NCBI RefSeq assembly: GCF_013299185.1
Contig: NZ_JAAFKG010000009.1
Location: 1 to 64,000, forward strand
DNA from: Microcoleus sp. bin48.metabat.b7b8b9.023
GTDB lineage: Bacteria > Cyanobacteriota > Cyanobacteriia > Cyanobacteriales > Microcoleaceae
DNA length: 64,000 nucleotides
Reading direction: 5' to 3'
Below are positions 8,959 to 17,368 of the stretch, one piece after another. The notes beneath the pieces are model-generated. The model saw only the letters and a list, made by a program, of their open reading frames with translations, did no database searches and had not been told where the DNA came from. The translations under genes and the position numbers were made by a program. Numbering within the stretch: the first letter of the stretch is position 1; the number at the start of each line of letters is the position of its first letter.

Positions 8959-10113
8959 TTAGAAGATGTCTGCGGGATCTGCTGATTGGAGTTTGCGGAG
9001 GGCGAGGGCGCCGGAACCAGTACACATTACAATCGTTAAAGTCAATACCACAGTCGCTCGATTTGCTGTCATCGCAATTGGCAGTAAAGTGGCAGATTGT
9101 GCTAGGGAATATAGTCCGTTGGCTAAAACAATTCCCGGCATAAAGCCTAATACAGCTAATAGCAGAGCTTCTTGAACCAAGACTCCGACCAAATAGCGAT
9201 CGCTATATCCCATTGCTTTTAAAGTCGCGTATTCGGCTAAGTGATCTGAAACGTCCGAGTAAAGAATTTGGTAAACAATAATCAAACCAACAATGAACCC
9301 GATAATTGTACCGAATCCGAAAATAAAGCCGATGGGAGTAGCATTTCCCCAATAAGCTTTTTCGATTTCCGCAAATTCTGCCAAAGTCAAAACTTTGACA
9401 TCATCTGGCAATATATTTTTGAGCATTGACTGGACTTTTTTGATATCAGAACCGGGTTTTAGGTTGATTAAGCCGACATCAATTTCGTCAGGTTTGCGAT
9501 CGGGAAATAAGTTCATGAATGTAGAATCGCTAGCAATGACATTGCCATCGGCGACAAAGGAAGCACCGAGAGTAAAGACTCCTCCCACTTGAATGTTGCG
9601 TTTGTTTAATTCAGTTTCTAGCGTAGATTCTTTGTTGAAAATATTGGCAATTTCGCCGTACTCAGGTCGAGAAGCTTGGTCAAACAACACGCGATTAAAC
9701 ATTTGAAGCTGATGCAAATTTTGATTGACCTCGGGCAAATTAAATGTGATATTTCCGGGATCTATACCAAAAATCAAAATCCTTCTAGTAGTGCGGTTTG
9801 TAGGATTTCGCCACTCTCCCGTACCAATATATAATGAAGTCACGAACTTGACTCCTTCCACTCCTTTCGCTTGGTAAAGTCGTTCTCTATTGAACTGTTT
9901 TACCGCTGCAAAAGTTTCAACTTGAGGATTGATTAAAACTAAATCTGTCTGTAAACTTTGGTGCGGCTTAACGGCAGAGTCGAAGAGTGCATCTTGAAAT
10001 CCCAGTTGCACGAATATCAAAATATCTGCAAAGGCAATTCCTGCGATAGCAACAGCAAGGCGAGTTTTTTCTCTAGTTACTTGCAACCAAGCAAGGGGTG
10101 TTTTGCGAAACAT
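8959..10113 (-). CDS. devC: DevC-type ABC exporter permease
   Basis: FtsX/MacB-like permease. The N-terminus MFRKTPLAWLQVTREKTR with the first membrane helix AIAGIAFADILIFVQLGF is typical of DevC. A large periplasmic domain is followed by three helices (GFIFGFGTIIGFIVGLII, VLVQEALLLAVLGFMPGI, TVVLTLTIVMCTGSGALA). The frame stays open to 10158, but the extra 15 residues come from a GGGAATT heptamer repeat, so ATG 10113 (384 residues) is preferred. It works with DevA (ATPase) and DevB (periplasmic adaptor). It is separated from the upstream DUF2834 gene by about 400 bp filled with repeats and a MITE, which may have split a once tighter operon. Confidence 0.85.
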   Translation of the reverse strand: MFRKTPLAWLQVTREKTRLAVAIAGIAFADILIFVQLGFQDALFDSAVKPHQSLQTDLVLINPQVETFAAVKQFNRERLYQAKGVEGVKFVTSLYIGTGEWRNPTNRTTRRILIFGIDPGNITFNLPEVNQNLHQLQMFNRVLFDQASRPEYGEIANIFNKESTLETELNKRNIQVGGVFTLGASFVADGNVIASDSTFMNLFPDRKPDEIDVGLINLKPGSDIKKVQSMLKNILPDDVKVLTLAEFAEIEKAYWGNATPIGFIFGFGTIIGFIVGLIIVYQILYSDVSDHLAEYATLKAMGYSDRYLVGVLVQEALLLAVLGFMPGIVLANGLYSLAQSATLLPIAMTANRATVVLTLTIVMCTGSGALALRKLQSADPADIF

Positions 10114-10176
10114 AAGTTTTGTTTGGAAATCGGGAATTGGGAATTGGGAATTGGGCAATACGGTTCAGATAATACA

Positions 10177-10465
10177 GATCCCCCTAGCCCCCCTTAAAAA
10201 GGCTACCGTGTACACACAAGTCTACCGCTGACCCATATTGTACAAATCCTGTTTCCTAGAACCTTGATTTCTCGTTTTGCCGAATCAATAGCTTAAAATT
10301 AGTGAGAATGAACGGGATTGATGAGATTCATGCTAGATAAGGGTTTTAGGACTTGTGTTCACAGATATCGGACTTGTGTGTACACCGTAGCTTAAAAAGG
10401 GGGGAACAAGAAGGTGCTACGAAGTCTCCCCCTTCTTAAGGGAAATTTAGGGGGATATCCGGGGA
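10177..10465. repeat. CCCCCT...AGGGGG inverted-repeat element, interrupted
   Basis: The arms GATCCCCCTAGCCCCCC and the complementary GGGAAATTTAGGGGGATAT belong to the same repeat style as the element at 26267-26360. It is interrupted at 10203-10390 by a second element. Removing that insert plus one copy of the flanking CTTAAAAAGG restores the palindrome CCCCCCTTAAAAAGGGGGG. Confidence 0.6.
10203..10390. mobile_element. 188-bp MITE with 20-bp terminal inverted repeats and 10-bp target duplication
   Basis: The ends read CTACCGTGTACACACAAGTC and the reverse complement of GACTTGTGTGTACACCGTAG, differing at one position. The same 10 bases, CTTAAAAAGG, flank both sides (10193-10202 and 10391-10400). 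It has no coding capacity, so it must have been moved in trans. The long target duplication suggests an IS4-like or related DDE transposase, which is inference. Confidence 0.8.
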
Positions 10466-10558
10466 ATTAACAGTGTTAGCTGAACCGTATTTTGGCATAG
10501 GAGCAAAATCGAAGCATTGGCATTGAGAATTGAAAACTGGGAATTGGTGATTAGTTAT

Positions 10559-10894
10559 TTATTGTCGATCGCTTAAAGCTGCTTGTTCAAGTTGACGTTG
10601 GCGCATTAGGAGGAATAAAGGTAAACCTAGGGAAACACCAACCAGTAAATTACTGGCAATATAAATCCACAAATTTTTCATTTTCAGACGCGAACCTTCG
10701 CTAAAAACAAAAATCCACAAAACCACGGAAGACACGATGACATCCATGCCGAAAAAACCGGAAATCTGATTCGCAAATAATTGTCCAAAGAACTCGTTGA
10801 CATTCAACCCTTTTTCTAATAGAAACGGGATAAACTGGGAATAGGGCAAAGCTGTTCCTAGAATACAGAGAACTAAGTAGGCAATTTGAAGCAT
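10559..10894 (-). CDS. DUF2834 small membrane protein
   Basis: 111 residues with three predicted membrane helices (MLQIAYLVLCILGTALPY, GMDVIVSSVVLWIFVFSE, WIYIASNLLVGVSLGLPLF) and the internal ISGFFGMD typical of DUF2834. GGAGG precedes the ATG at a good distance. It sits between the acetyltransferase and devC on the same strand, so it is probably cotranscribed with the exporter genes. Function is unknown. It could be an accessory membrane factor of the exporter or a passenger. Confidence 0.75.
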   Translation of the reverse strand: MLQIAYLVLCILGTALPYSQFIPFLLEKGLNVNEFFGQLFANQISGFFGMDVIVSSVVLWIFVFSEGSRLKMKNLWIYIASNLLVGVSLGLPLFLLMRQRQLEQAALSDRQ

Positions 10895-10940
10895 TGGGAA
10901 ACCTCCACTTTGTTAATTTTAAATCCATGTATGGGCGAGT

Positions 10941-11573
10941 TTACTCAGTATTACTGAGTGCTTTAATATCGGATTGCATAATTAAGTTAATATTGCGCGA
11001 AATCTTATCAATTTCCCAATCCCACCACCGAATTTGTAATAGTTGTGCAACTTCAGCATCGCTGAAACGCTGTTTGATTAAACCTGCGGGATTTCCTCCG
11101 ACAACTGTGTAAGCGGGAATGTCTTTTACTACAACGTATTTGGCAGCAATAATTGCACCGTCGCTGATTTTGACTCCGGGCATAATGACGGATTCATAGC
11201 CGATCCAAACATCATTGCCAATTACGGTATTGCCTTTGCTTGGCAGTTCGATTAATAGATTCATGGCTGTTTCCCAACCGTTGCCAAAGATAGGAAAAGG
11301 ATAAGTTGAAATGCCATCGAGTTTGTGGTTTGCACCGTTCATGATGAATTTGACATTGGTGGCGATCGCACAAAATTTACCAATAATTAATTTCTCACTG
11401 CCATAATTGTAAAGTACATTTTTCTCAAAGTTTTCTGGGTCAATCGGATCGTCGTAGTAAGAGTAATCGCCGACAATAATATTGGGCGATTTAACAAAGT
11501 TTTTGATAAAGCAAACCCGGCGCTGGTCTACCATCGGATAAGGTCGCTTTGGTTCTAGTCCAAATTCTCTCAT
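10941..11573 (-). CDS. CatB/Vat-type xenobiotic O-acetyltransferase
   Basis: About 210 residues. The middle is a left-handed beta-helix of hexapeptide repeats (VIGNDVWIGYESVIMPGVKI, DGAIIAAKYVVVKDIPAY) ending in VVGGNPAGLI, as in Vat(D) streptogramin and CatB chloramphenicol acetyltransferases. The likely catalytic His is in MNGANHKLDG. These enzymes use acetyl-CoA to acetylate a hydroxyl on small hydrophobic molecules. ATG 11573 is chosen over the in-frame TTG at 11582 because AAGGAG lies at proper spacing only from the ATG. It lies 14 bp after devB, so it likely belongs to the exporter operon and may modify the exported compound or detoxify an antibiotic. Environmental members often have no proven resistance role. 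Confidence 0.8.
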   Translation of the reverse strand: MREFGLEPKRPYPMVDQRRVCFIKNFVKSPNIIVGDYSYYDDPIDPENFEKNVLYNYGSEKLIIGKFCAIATNVKFIMNGANHKLDGISTYPFPIFGNGWETAMNLLIELPSKGNTVIGNDVWIGYESVIMPGVKISDGAIIAAKYVVVKDIPAYTVVGGNPAGLIKQRFSDAEVAQLLQIRWWDWEIDKISRNINLIMQSDIKALSNTE

Positions 11574-11587
11574 GTTTCTCAATCTCC

Positions 11588-13090
11588 TTAATTTTTAATT
11601 GCTACTTGTACCTGCAAATTTGTCAATCCCGCAACTTGTTTGCTAGCGTCAGGATTCAGGTGAATTTTTACTTCCACAACTCGGCTGTCTAAGTTTTCTC
11701 CCGGCTGGTTGCTAAACACGTTTTGCTTGCTGACTTTTAACCCGATTTCTTTAACAGTTCCCGGCAATTCTCCTGAAAATGCTTGGCTGGTAACACCTGC
11801 TTTTTGCCCTACCTTGATTTTGCTGATGTCGGTTTGGTAAACTTCGGCAACAACTACCATTTGCTGAGTTTTTCCCACGTCTGCAATGCCGTTATCGCTT
11901 ATTTTCTCTCCGGCACGGGTGTGAATTTTGAGGATTTTTCCGGCATGGGGAGTGCGGATGTAAGCTTGATTTAATTCGGTTTGAGCGCGATTGACTTGGG
12001 CGATGGCGCTGTTGATTTCGGTTTGGGCTGCTTGCAAATCTACGGGGCGTACTTCGCCTATCTTGTCGAGAGTTGCTTGGGCTTCTTTTAGTTCTTCACT
12101 GCCACTGTTTTTGATGCGCTTAAGTGTTGCTTCAGCTTCTACTAACTGCTGGATTGCTGTACTGTTAATTCGGGCAAGATTTGCTTCGGCTTCGTTTAGT
12201 TGCTGGATTGCTGTACTGTTAATTCGGGTGAGATTTGCTTCGCCTTCTTTAAGCTGCTGTTTGGCCGTACTGTTGATGCGACTGAGATTTGCTTCGGCTT
12301 CTTTAAGTTCCTGGCGACTTGTTTCTAATGACAGTCGTTTGCTGTCCATGACGGAGTTAGAAATTGCGCCTTCGGTAACAAGTTCTTTGTGCCGCAGGTA
12401 TTCGGTTTCAGCATTAGTAGACTCGGCTTTTAACTTGTTAATTGTGGCAGTTTGTGCTATTTTTTCTCCTTGCCATTGTGCAGTTATACGGCTAATTGTG
12501 GCTGTTTGTACTTTCCTTTCTCCTTGCCATTGTGCAGTTATTCTGCTGATAGTTGCTTGCTGTGCTTTCCTTTCTCCTTCCCATTGCGCTTGCAGCCGAT
12601 CGACAGTTGCTTGTTGCGCCTCCCGGTTTCCTTGCAATTGGGCTTCTAGCTTGCCAATTGTCGCAGATTGTGCTGCAAGTTCTCCCGACTTGGCGCCCGC
12701 TTTTACCTTGGCTAAATTGGCTTCAGCAACTTTGACTTTTTCTTTGGCTTCGTCTAAAGCAGATTTTAGCCGATCGCCCGCATCCAAAATTGCGATCGAT
12801 TGCCCTGCTTCGACGCGATCGCCCTCTTTGACTAAAAGCTTCGCCACGCGATCGCCATCCAACGCCTGCGACACCCCCAACCGAATCACTTCCCCCAGCG
12901 GTTCCAATCTTCCCAAAGCCGTGATTTTTCGGGGCGGAGGTGTTTCTACGGGTAAAGGTTCAGCATTTTTAGCTAAAGATCCAAACTGAGAAATGCCGTA
13001 AAAAGTTGTACCCACGCTAATAGCAGCGCCAGCAACTACCAATCCCATTACCAATTTATTTTTAGGCTTGATGAAAGATTGAAAATTCAT
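11588..13090 (-). CDS. devB: DevB/HlyD-type periplasmic adaptor with expanded coiled coil
   Basis: 500 residues, longer than typical DevB. There is an N-terminal membrane anchor (LVMGLVVAGAAISVGTTF), then the first half of the lipoyl domain (ALGRLEPLGEVIRL, VKEGDRVEAGQSIAILDAGD). A long alpha-hairpin is built from near-identical repeats: about four units of QATISRITAQWQGER type and about four of EAEANLxRINSTAIQQL type. The second lipoyl half (AYIRTPHAGKILKIHTRAGE) and a beta-barrel domain follow. The adaptor bridges the DevCA permease/ATPase to a TolC-like channel, and a longer hairpin could span a wider periplasm. A strong AGGAGGA lies before the ATG. It is the second gene of the TetR-led operon. 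Confidence 0.9.
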   Translation of the reverse strand: MNFQSFIKPKNKLVMGLVVAGAAISVGTTFYGISQFGSLAKNAEPLPVETPPPRKITALGRLEPLGEVIRLGVSQALDGDRVAKLLVKEGDRVEAGQSIAILDAGDRLKSALDEAKEKVKVAEANLAKVKAGAKSGELAAQSATIGKLEAQLQGNREAQQATVDRLQAQWEGERKAQQATISRITAQWQGERKVQTATISRITAQWQGEKIAQTATINKLKAESTNAETEYLRHKELVTEGAISNSVMDSKRLSLETSRQELKEAEANLSRINSTAKQQLKEGEANLTRINSTAIQQLNEAEANLARINSTAIQQLVEAEATLKRIKNSGSEELKEAQATLDKIGEVRPVDLQAAQTEINSAIAQVNRAQTELNQAYIRTPHAGKILKIHTRAGEKISDNGIADVGKTQQMVVVAEVYQTDISKIKVGQKAGVTSQAFSGELPGTVKEIGLKVSKQNVFSNQPGENLDSRVVEVKIHLNPDASKQVAGLTNLQVQVAIKN

Positions 13091-13097
13091 ATTCCTC

Positions 13098-13682
13098 CTA
13101 AATTTGCGGTTGTTTTTTTTCTAAATAAGCGAGTAATATATTTTTTAATACATTCGCTTGTTCTGTAAAAGATATCCTTTCGCCTTGATAAAATCTTCTT
13201 GCCACCAAACCGTCAATATAACAAATGACAAATTTAGCGAGCGCTGGATCGGAGATCCCCAGGTAGCAAATGAGTGCCTCTTCATAACGCTTTCCTGCTA
13301 GCTGGAGTGCTTGATTGCTATCAATCTCTTTGCGAGTCTTTTGGTGGCAAAACTCGAAGGTGATTAACAGATTCTTCAGCATATAATCTTCAATTCCGCT
13401 GAGATAATTCATCAGTTGTTCAACTTTTTCTCCGAGAGTTGGTGGATTTCCTAACTCAGCCAGTGCTTCTTCTTTTGTATCTTCATAGCTCAAATATACA
13501 ATTAACTGCTCGAACAAACTTTCTTTACTCGGGAAATAGTGGTAAAGGGTTCCTGTAGAAACTCCAATTCCTGAGGCAATTTCTCGCATTGTGACGGAGG
13601 AATAGCCTTTTTCGGCAAAAAGCTCAAAACTTTTGTTCAGTAATTCTTTGCGGTACAATTCGCGGTCAACTATTTTTGGCAT
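13098..13682 (-). CDS. TetR/AcrR-family transcriptional repressor
   Basis: 194 residues. The N-terminal helix-turn-helix (LFAEKGYSSVTMREIASGIG then STGTLYHYFPSKESLFEQL) is a textbook TetR DNA-binding domain. The C-terminal ligand domain is divergent, as usual. It is 7 bp upstream of devB and is the first gene of the exporter operon, so it most likely represses its own operon and is released by the exported or modified compound. A 7-bp-armed palindrome sits 76 bp upstream of the start. Confidence 0.85.
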   Translation of the reverse strand: MPKIVDRELYRKELLNKSFELFAEKGYSSVTMREIASGIGVSTGTLYHYFPSKESLFEQLIVYLSYEDTKEEALAELGNPPTLGEKVEQLMNYLSGIEDYMLKNLLITFEFCHQKTRKEIDSNQALQLAGKRYEEALICYLGISDPALAKFVICYIDGLVARRFYQGERISFTEQANVLKNILLAYLEKKQPQI

Positions 13683-13758
13683 AGGTCGATCGATCTTAAG
13701 ATTTTTGATTCTGGATCCTAGGTTATCGGAGATTTAAGGGCGATCGACCGAATATTCC

Positions 13759-13778
13759 TATATCGAACATCCGATATA
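13759..13778. promoter_or_regulatory. Candidate TetR operator palindrome
   Basis: TATATCG-AACATC-CGATATA is a perfect 7-bp inverted repeat with a 6-bp spacer, in the 393-bp region upstream of the TetR gene. A further half-site TATATCG lies at 13832-13838. The size and position fit a TetR-family operator, but binding is inferred. The rest of this interval carries an ATTTTAG-type repeat near 13980-14000 and no gene. Confidence 0.5.
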
Positions 13779-14075
13779 GTATAAACTAATACAAAGAAAG
13801 CTTTTGACGGCTGAGCTTGGAAAAAAATAAGTATATCGAACAGTTGTTATAATTAATGTCGCACAGACTATCATAGCTTGTCAAGGGGTGGAGTCTAATT
13901 ATTTTTAGAGTCGATTTGTCGGGGCGAGTTTAGCCTAAAATCCAAAACACCCCGCCATCAATCTGCGTCAGTCAGTCGATTTTAGATTTTAGATTTTAGA
14001 ATGGGAAATGACAGATTGCGATCGTGGTTTTGAGCCGATCTAGAGTAGCATTCTTTTTTTTAACTCTTAATTATT

Positions 14076-14537
14076 ATGAAAGTACGAACCTACGAAATCG
14101 GCGACACTGAAAAAATTGTCAAACTATTTTACGACACCGTGCACGAAGTAAATATCCGCGATTATACAACAGCCCAAGTAGATGCTTGGGCGCCAGCAGA
14201 TACCGATATTCAAACATGGATGCAAAGTTTAAGCAGTAAATTTACCTTCGTAGCAGAAGAGGGCGATACAATCGCAGGTTTTGGAGAATTAGAAATCAAC
14301 GGCCATATCGATCGCTTCTACTGCCACAAAAACTTTCAAAGACAAGGAGTTGGGACGCTAATTTTAACACAAATTGAGTCAAAAGCCAAAGAATTAGGAC
14401 TTAGAAAGTTATTTACCGAAGCCAGCATTACAGCTAGACCTTTTTTTGAAACCCAGGGATTTATGATGATCCGAAAGCAAGAAGTAGAGCGGAGAGGACA
14501 AAAATTTATTAACTTTGCAATGGAAAAAAATATATAA
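14076..14537 (+). CDS. GNAT-family N-acetyltransferase
   Basis: 153 residues with the GNAT acetyl-CoA loop in FYCHKNFQRQGVGTLILTQI (Q/RxxGxG/A pattern QRQGVG). After it comes the usual helix, then LFTEASITARPFFETQGF, in which the F-x-x-x-GF motif closes the fold. It resembles the YafP-type single-domain group. The substrate cannot be read from the sequence. ATG 14076 is preceded by an AT-rich stretch with no strong ribosome site. It lies 50 bp before the DUF2237 gene on the same strand. Confidence 0.85.
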   Translation: MKVRTYEIGDTEKIVKLFYDTVHEVNIRDYTTAQVDAWAPADTDIQTWMQSLSSKFTFVAEEGDTIAGFGELEINGHIDRFYCHKNFQRQGVGTLILTQIESKAKELGLRKLFTEASITARPFFETQGFMMIRKQEVERRGQKFINFAMEKNI

Positions 14538-14588
14538 AAACCACCTTTTGTGTAAAATTAGATCGCAGAGTTGTGTGGAGGAGCTGCG

Positions 14589-14960
14589 ATGGTTACGGAA
14601 GCGACAAATGTACTGGGCACAAAATTAGAAACTTGCTGCACATCGCCCATGACAGGCTATTATCGGGACGGAAAATGCAATACGGGTGGCGGAGACTTAG
14701 GGGCTCACACCGTTTGTGCAAAAGTAACAGAAGAGTTTTTGAAGTACACCAAAAGAATGGGAAACGATTTGAGTACCCCGGTTCCAGACTTTAAATTTCC
14801 GGGATTGAAACCAGGGGATTGTTGGTGTTTGTGTGCCCCTCGTTGGAAGGAAGCAATGGATGCTGGATGTGCGCCGCTTGTGGTTTTGTCGGCGACTCAT
14901 GTCTTAACTTTGGAATACGTTTCTTTGGACGAGTTGAAGGAACACGCTGCTGATTTGTAG
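14589..14960 (+). CDS. DUF2237 family protein
   Basis: About 123 residues with the family's hallmarks: N-x-x-G near the start (NVLGTKLETC), the segment MTGYYRDGKCNTGGGDLGAHTVCA, and LKPGDCWCLCAPRWKEA. Several cysteines are conserved and could bind metal. The function is unknown. The frame opens at a TTG (14571), but GGAGGAG at 14577-14583 places the start at ATG 14589. It is probably transcribed with the GNAT gene just upstream. Confidence 0.85.
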   Translation: MVTEATNVLGTKLETCCTSPMTGYYRDGKCNTGGGDLGAHTVCAKVTEEFLKYTKRMGNDLSTPVPDFKFPGLKPGDCWCLCAPRWKEAMDAGCAPLVVLSATHVLTLEYVSLDELKEHAADL

Positions 14961-15073
14961 GAATGTGCGATCGCTTTTAGTCGATAAGGGCGATCGCACT
15001 TTTCCGATAAATACCAAATTTATCATCATTTGCGACTGAAGTATTTAAAGGCGATCGATGTCATTATAAAGTT

Positions 15074-15730
15074 TTATGATTTAGTTGGCGCTCCCCACTT
15101 ACAAATAGACTCTGGCTTGAGAGGGCAAGTTTTGGGAGCCGGATTTCCGCTGAGGGAAAGCGCAGTCAGTTTAGTCAAAGATTTTAAGGAGTTGATGTCA
15201 CTAATTTGATTGTCGCTGAGATTGAGTTCACTGACTTTAGTCAAAGATTGCAAGGATTTGACATCGCTGATTTTATTGTTGTTGAGGTATAGCCAATTTA
15301 GCTTAGTCAAAGATGGCAAAGGCGTGATATCGCTGATTTTATTAAACCCAAGATAGAGCCAACTCAGATTAGTCAAAGATTCCAGCGGTTTGATGTCACT
15401 GATGTTATTACCCCCAAGGTTTAGACTCGTCAGTTGAGTAAAATATTTCAAGGGTGTGATATCGCTGATTTTATTGTTTTTGAGATCGAGTTCGGTGATA
15501 CTCGACAGTTTTTGATTAGCCACCTCGCACTCAGTAGTTCCTGCTGTCTTCAACAACACCTCAACAGTATTTTTGGCTTCAGCACTCAAAGAAGCTTTCT
15601 CGCGACACAGTTGAGCAAATGTTCCTTGACTGTTTCCCGGTTTCGTCTCGGAGGCTGACTCCGAAGGTTTATTTTCACATGATGCGAGGAGTACACAACA
15701 AGCAAGTGCGATCGACTTTGGTAAATTCAT
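15074..15730 (-). CDS. Leucine-rich-repeat lipoprotein (internalin-like)
   Basis: About 218 residues from ATG 15730. A lipoprotein signal (IALACCVLLASC) ends in a lipobox cysteine. After a 70-residue Cys-containing segment come five or six 22-residue repeats of the type LTKLNWLYLNNNKISDVKSL, the SDxxxL spacing of internalin-type LRRs. It would be membrane-anchored and display a protein-binding surface in the periplasm. Such proteins are frequent in large cyanobacterial genomes and have no general function. The frame continues 9 codons upstream to a second ATG, which would bury the signal peptide. Confidence 0.8.
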   Translation of the reverse strand: MNLPKSIALACCVLLASCENKPSESASETKPGNSQGTFAQLCREKASLSAEAKNTVEVLLKTAGTTECEVANQKLSSITELDLKNNKISDITPLKYFTQLTSLNLGGNNISDIKPLESLTNLSWLYLGFNKISDITPLPSLTKLNWLYLNNNKISDVKSLQSLTKVSELNLSDNQISDINSLKSLTKLTALSLSGNPAPKTCPLKPESICKWGAPTKS

Positions 15731-15849
15731 GTGTTTTTGTGCAACCGTAAGTGTCATAATCTTGTACCTCTAATTTTCAGCAACTGCATACAAGGACACC
15801 GCATTGCCATGTCCCGACAAAACATCAATTATAAACTCTCCTAATCAAA

Positions 15850-17049
15850 TCACTCTGGCAACTTATACTGCCCGACAATCCGCTTCGCATATTCTGGCAC
15901 GTGAGCCTCCAATTTTTCGGGATAATTCCGCTTCACATACAGATAATTGCGAGTGAAATGAGAATCAATTGAAAACCGAGCATATTCCAAACCCTTCGGC
16001 CCAATTCTCTCAATAAAAACTCCCATTAACTTCGCCGCCCACATCGGCAATGTCACTCCTTTTTCATAAGCCGGAATGCTCTGCTGAACCGCTTCTTTTC
16101 TGTTTCCCCGAGACATCACCGGCTGAGTGTTTAGCTGATCCGCTACCAAATCTAACATTTCTTGCCCAGTATCATTTCGTACCACAATCCACTGCCAGCC
16201 AAAAGGTGCACCCATGTAGCCCACAACTAAATCTGCCAAGGAATTCACATAATCAAAACAGCTCAAACAAGAAGGAGCAAAAACATCTTTCAATTCCTTC
16301 GTATTCAATCCAAAAAATGGCACTTTTTCCTCCGAACCATCTTCGTGTTTGAAATGAACGTTAAAGTCTTGCATAAACTCGTAAGACACCACCGTTTCAG
16401 GAGAACGGCTAGTCGTGTCTAGGAATTTTTGTAATCCCGCGCGGCTGACATTATCTACACAGGGAGTTCCGAGAACGTAGAGCTTTTCTAAACCGAGTTG
16501 TTTCTCGACTGTTCGCAATGCTTGAATTTGACAGCCAACGCCAATAACTAACAACCGCTTCATTCCCGACTTTTCGATTTGTTCCAACACTGAAAGGTTG
16601 GGAGATAGAGTTGGCTTGTTGACTTTTGCTGCCAAAATTTCTTCGCGATTTCTCGCAATTATCGGCATCGGTTGAAAGCGGTCTTCTTTGGTATTTTGGA
16701 CGCAGACAACGCCTTCAACGATGCCTTTTTCTAGCATTTCGATCGCAATTGTGCTGACAATTCCCGTCCACTGAGCGCCTTCTATTGGTTCTTTTTTCTT
16801 GGCCGCCATCATATTTTGACTGACGCCGAAGTACCAATCGTCGGGATTGTCGAGATTGCGCGATCGCCCGTGAATCTCCTCTTCCAGTTCTGCGATATGC
16901 TGAGTTAAGAAAGCGCAAGCTTCCTTGACATAATGGATATAATATGTATCGCACAAACCGCACTCGCTGCAAAGTTCTTTAGCGGGGCGGCGGCTGCCCG
17001 GTTTCAGGGCTTTAGATTTCTGGTGTTTAGTGGAATCTATGGCGGTCAT
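15850..17049 (-). CDS. bciB: Ferredoxin-dependent divinyl (proto)chlorophyllide 8-vinyl reductase
   Basis: 399 residues of the coenzyme F420 hydrogenase beta-subunit family. Cysteines for iron-sulfur clusters are seen in ELCSECGLCDTYY (about 25-37) and in APSCLSCFDYVNSLADL (about 260-276). Family signatures VVCVQNTKEDRF, VIGVGCQIQALR and GTPCVDNVSRAG are present. It matches the cyanobacterial slr1923-type enzyme, which reduces the C8 vinyl group to ethyl so that monovinyl chlorophyll a is made. The related 7-hydroxymethyl chlorophyll a reductase is the main alternative, but that is mostly a plant function. The gene stands alone. Confidence 0.85.
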   Translation of the reverse strand: MTAIDSTKHQKSKALKPGSRRPAKELCSECGLCDTYYIHYVKEACAFLTQHIAELEEEIHGRSRNLDNPDDWYFGVSQNMMAAKKKEPIEGAQWTGIVSTIAIEMLEKGIVEGVVCVQNTKEDRFQPMPIIARNREEILAAKVNKPTLSPNLSVLEQIEKSGMKRLLVIGVGCQIQALRTVEKQLGLEKLYVLGTPCVDNVSRAGLQKFLDTTSRSPETVVSYEFMQDFNVHFKHEDGSEEKVPFFGLNTKELKDVFAPSCLSCFDYVNSLADLVVGYMGAPFGWQWIVVRNDTGQEMLDLVADQLNTQPVMSRGNRKEAVQQSIPAYEKGVTLPMWAAKLMGVFIERIGPKGLEYARFSIDSHFTRNYLYVKRNYPEKLEAHVPEYAKRIVGQYKLPE

Positions 17050-17368
17050 CTAAATTGCAAATTTTATGGAGAAAGGGCTTTTGTTAGGATATCACACCCA
17101 TTCCGGTGATGAAGTATTCGCGCTAATTAAACGTAAAATGGTGTTGGTATTCAGAAACCCCGAATAAAGACGAGCACGGGGGTACGCCCCCTACTAAAAC
17201 CGGATTTCTCTATGTTATATTTTTGGGGATGAATATCCTTACTCCTTTAGTCCTCGCAGGCGGACTTTGGCTGTTTAGGAGCGAATTGTATTCGCCCGCA
17301 ATCATTAGTATTTATCCGGATATAACAGGGTATTGCAGGAATAAACTGCAAAATAAAGGTATAAAAAA
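17050..17368. other. Intergenic region between bciB and an exported protein
   Basis: Divergent spacer of 319 bp. It holds the GC-rich repeat-like segment GGGGGTACGCCCCC near 17180 and an AGTCCTCGCAGGCGGACT hairpin near 17262. Both are dispersed repeat styles in this window. No gene or RNA is recognisable. Confidence 0.4.

Noticed and set aside
11991-12989. Long plus-strand frame (332 codons) opposite devB
   Set aside because: It mirrors the repetitive coiled-coil codons of devB, has low-complexity Ser/Cys/Ala content and matches no family.
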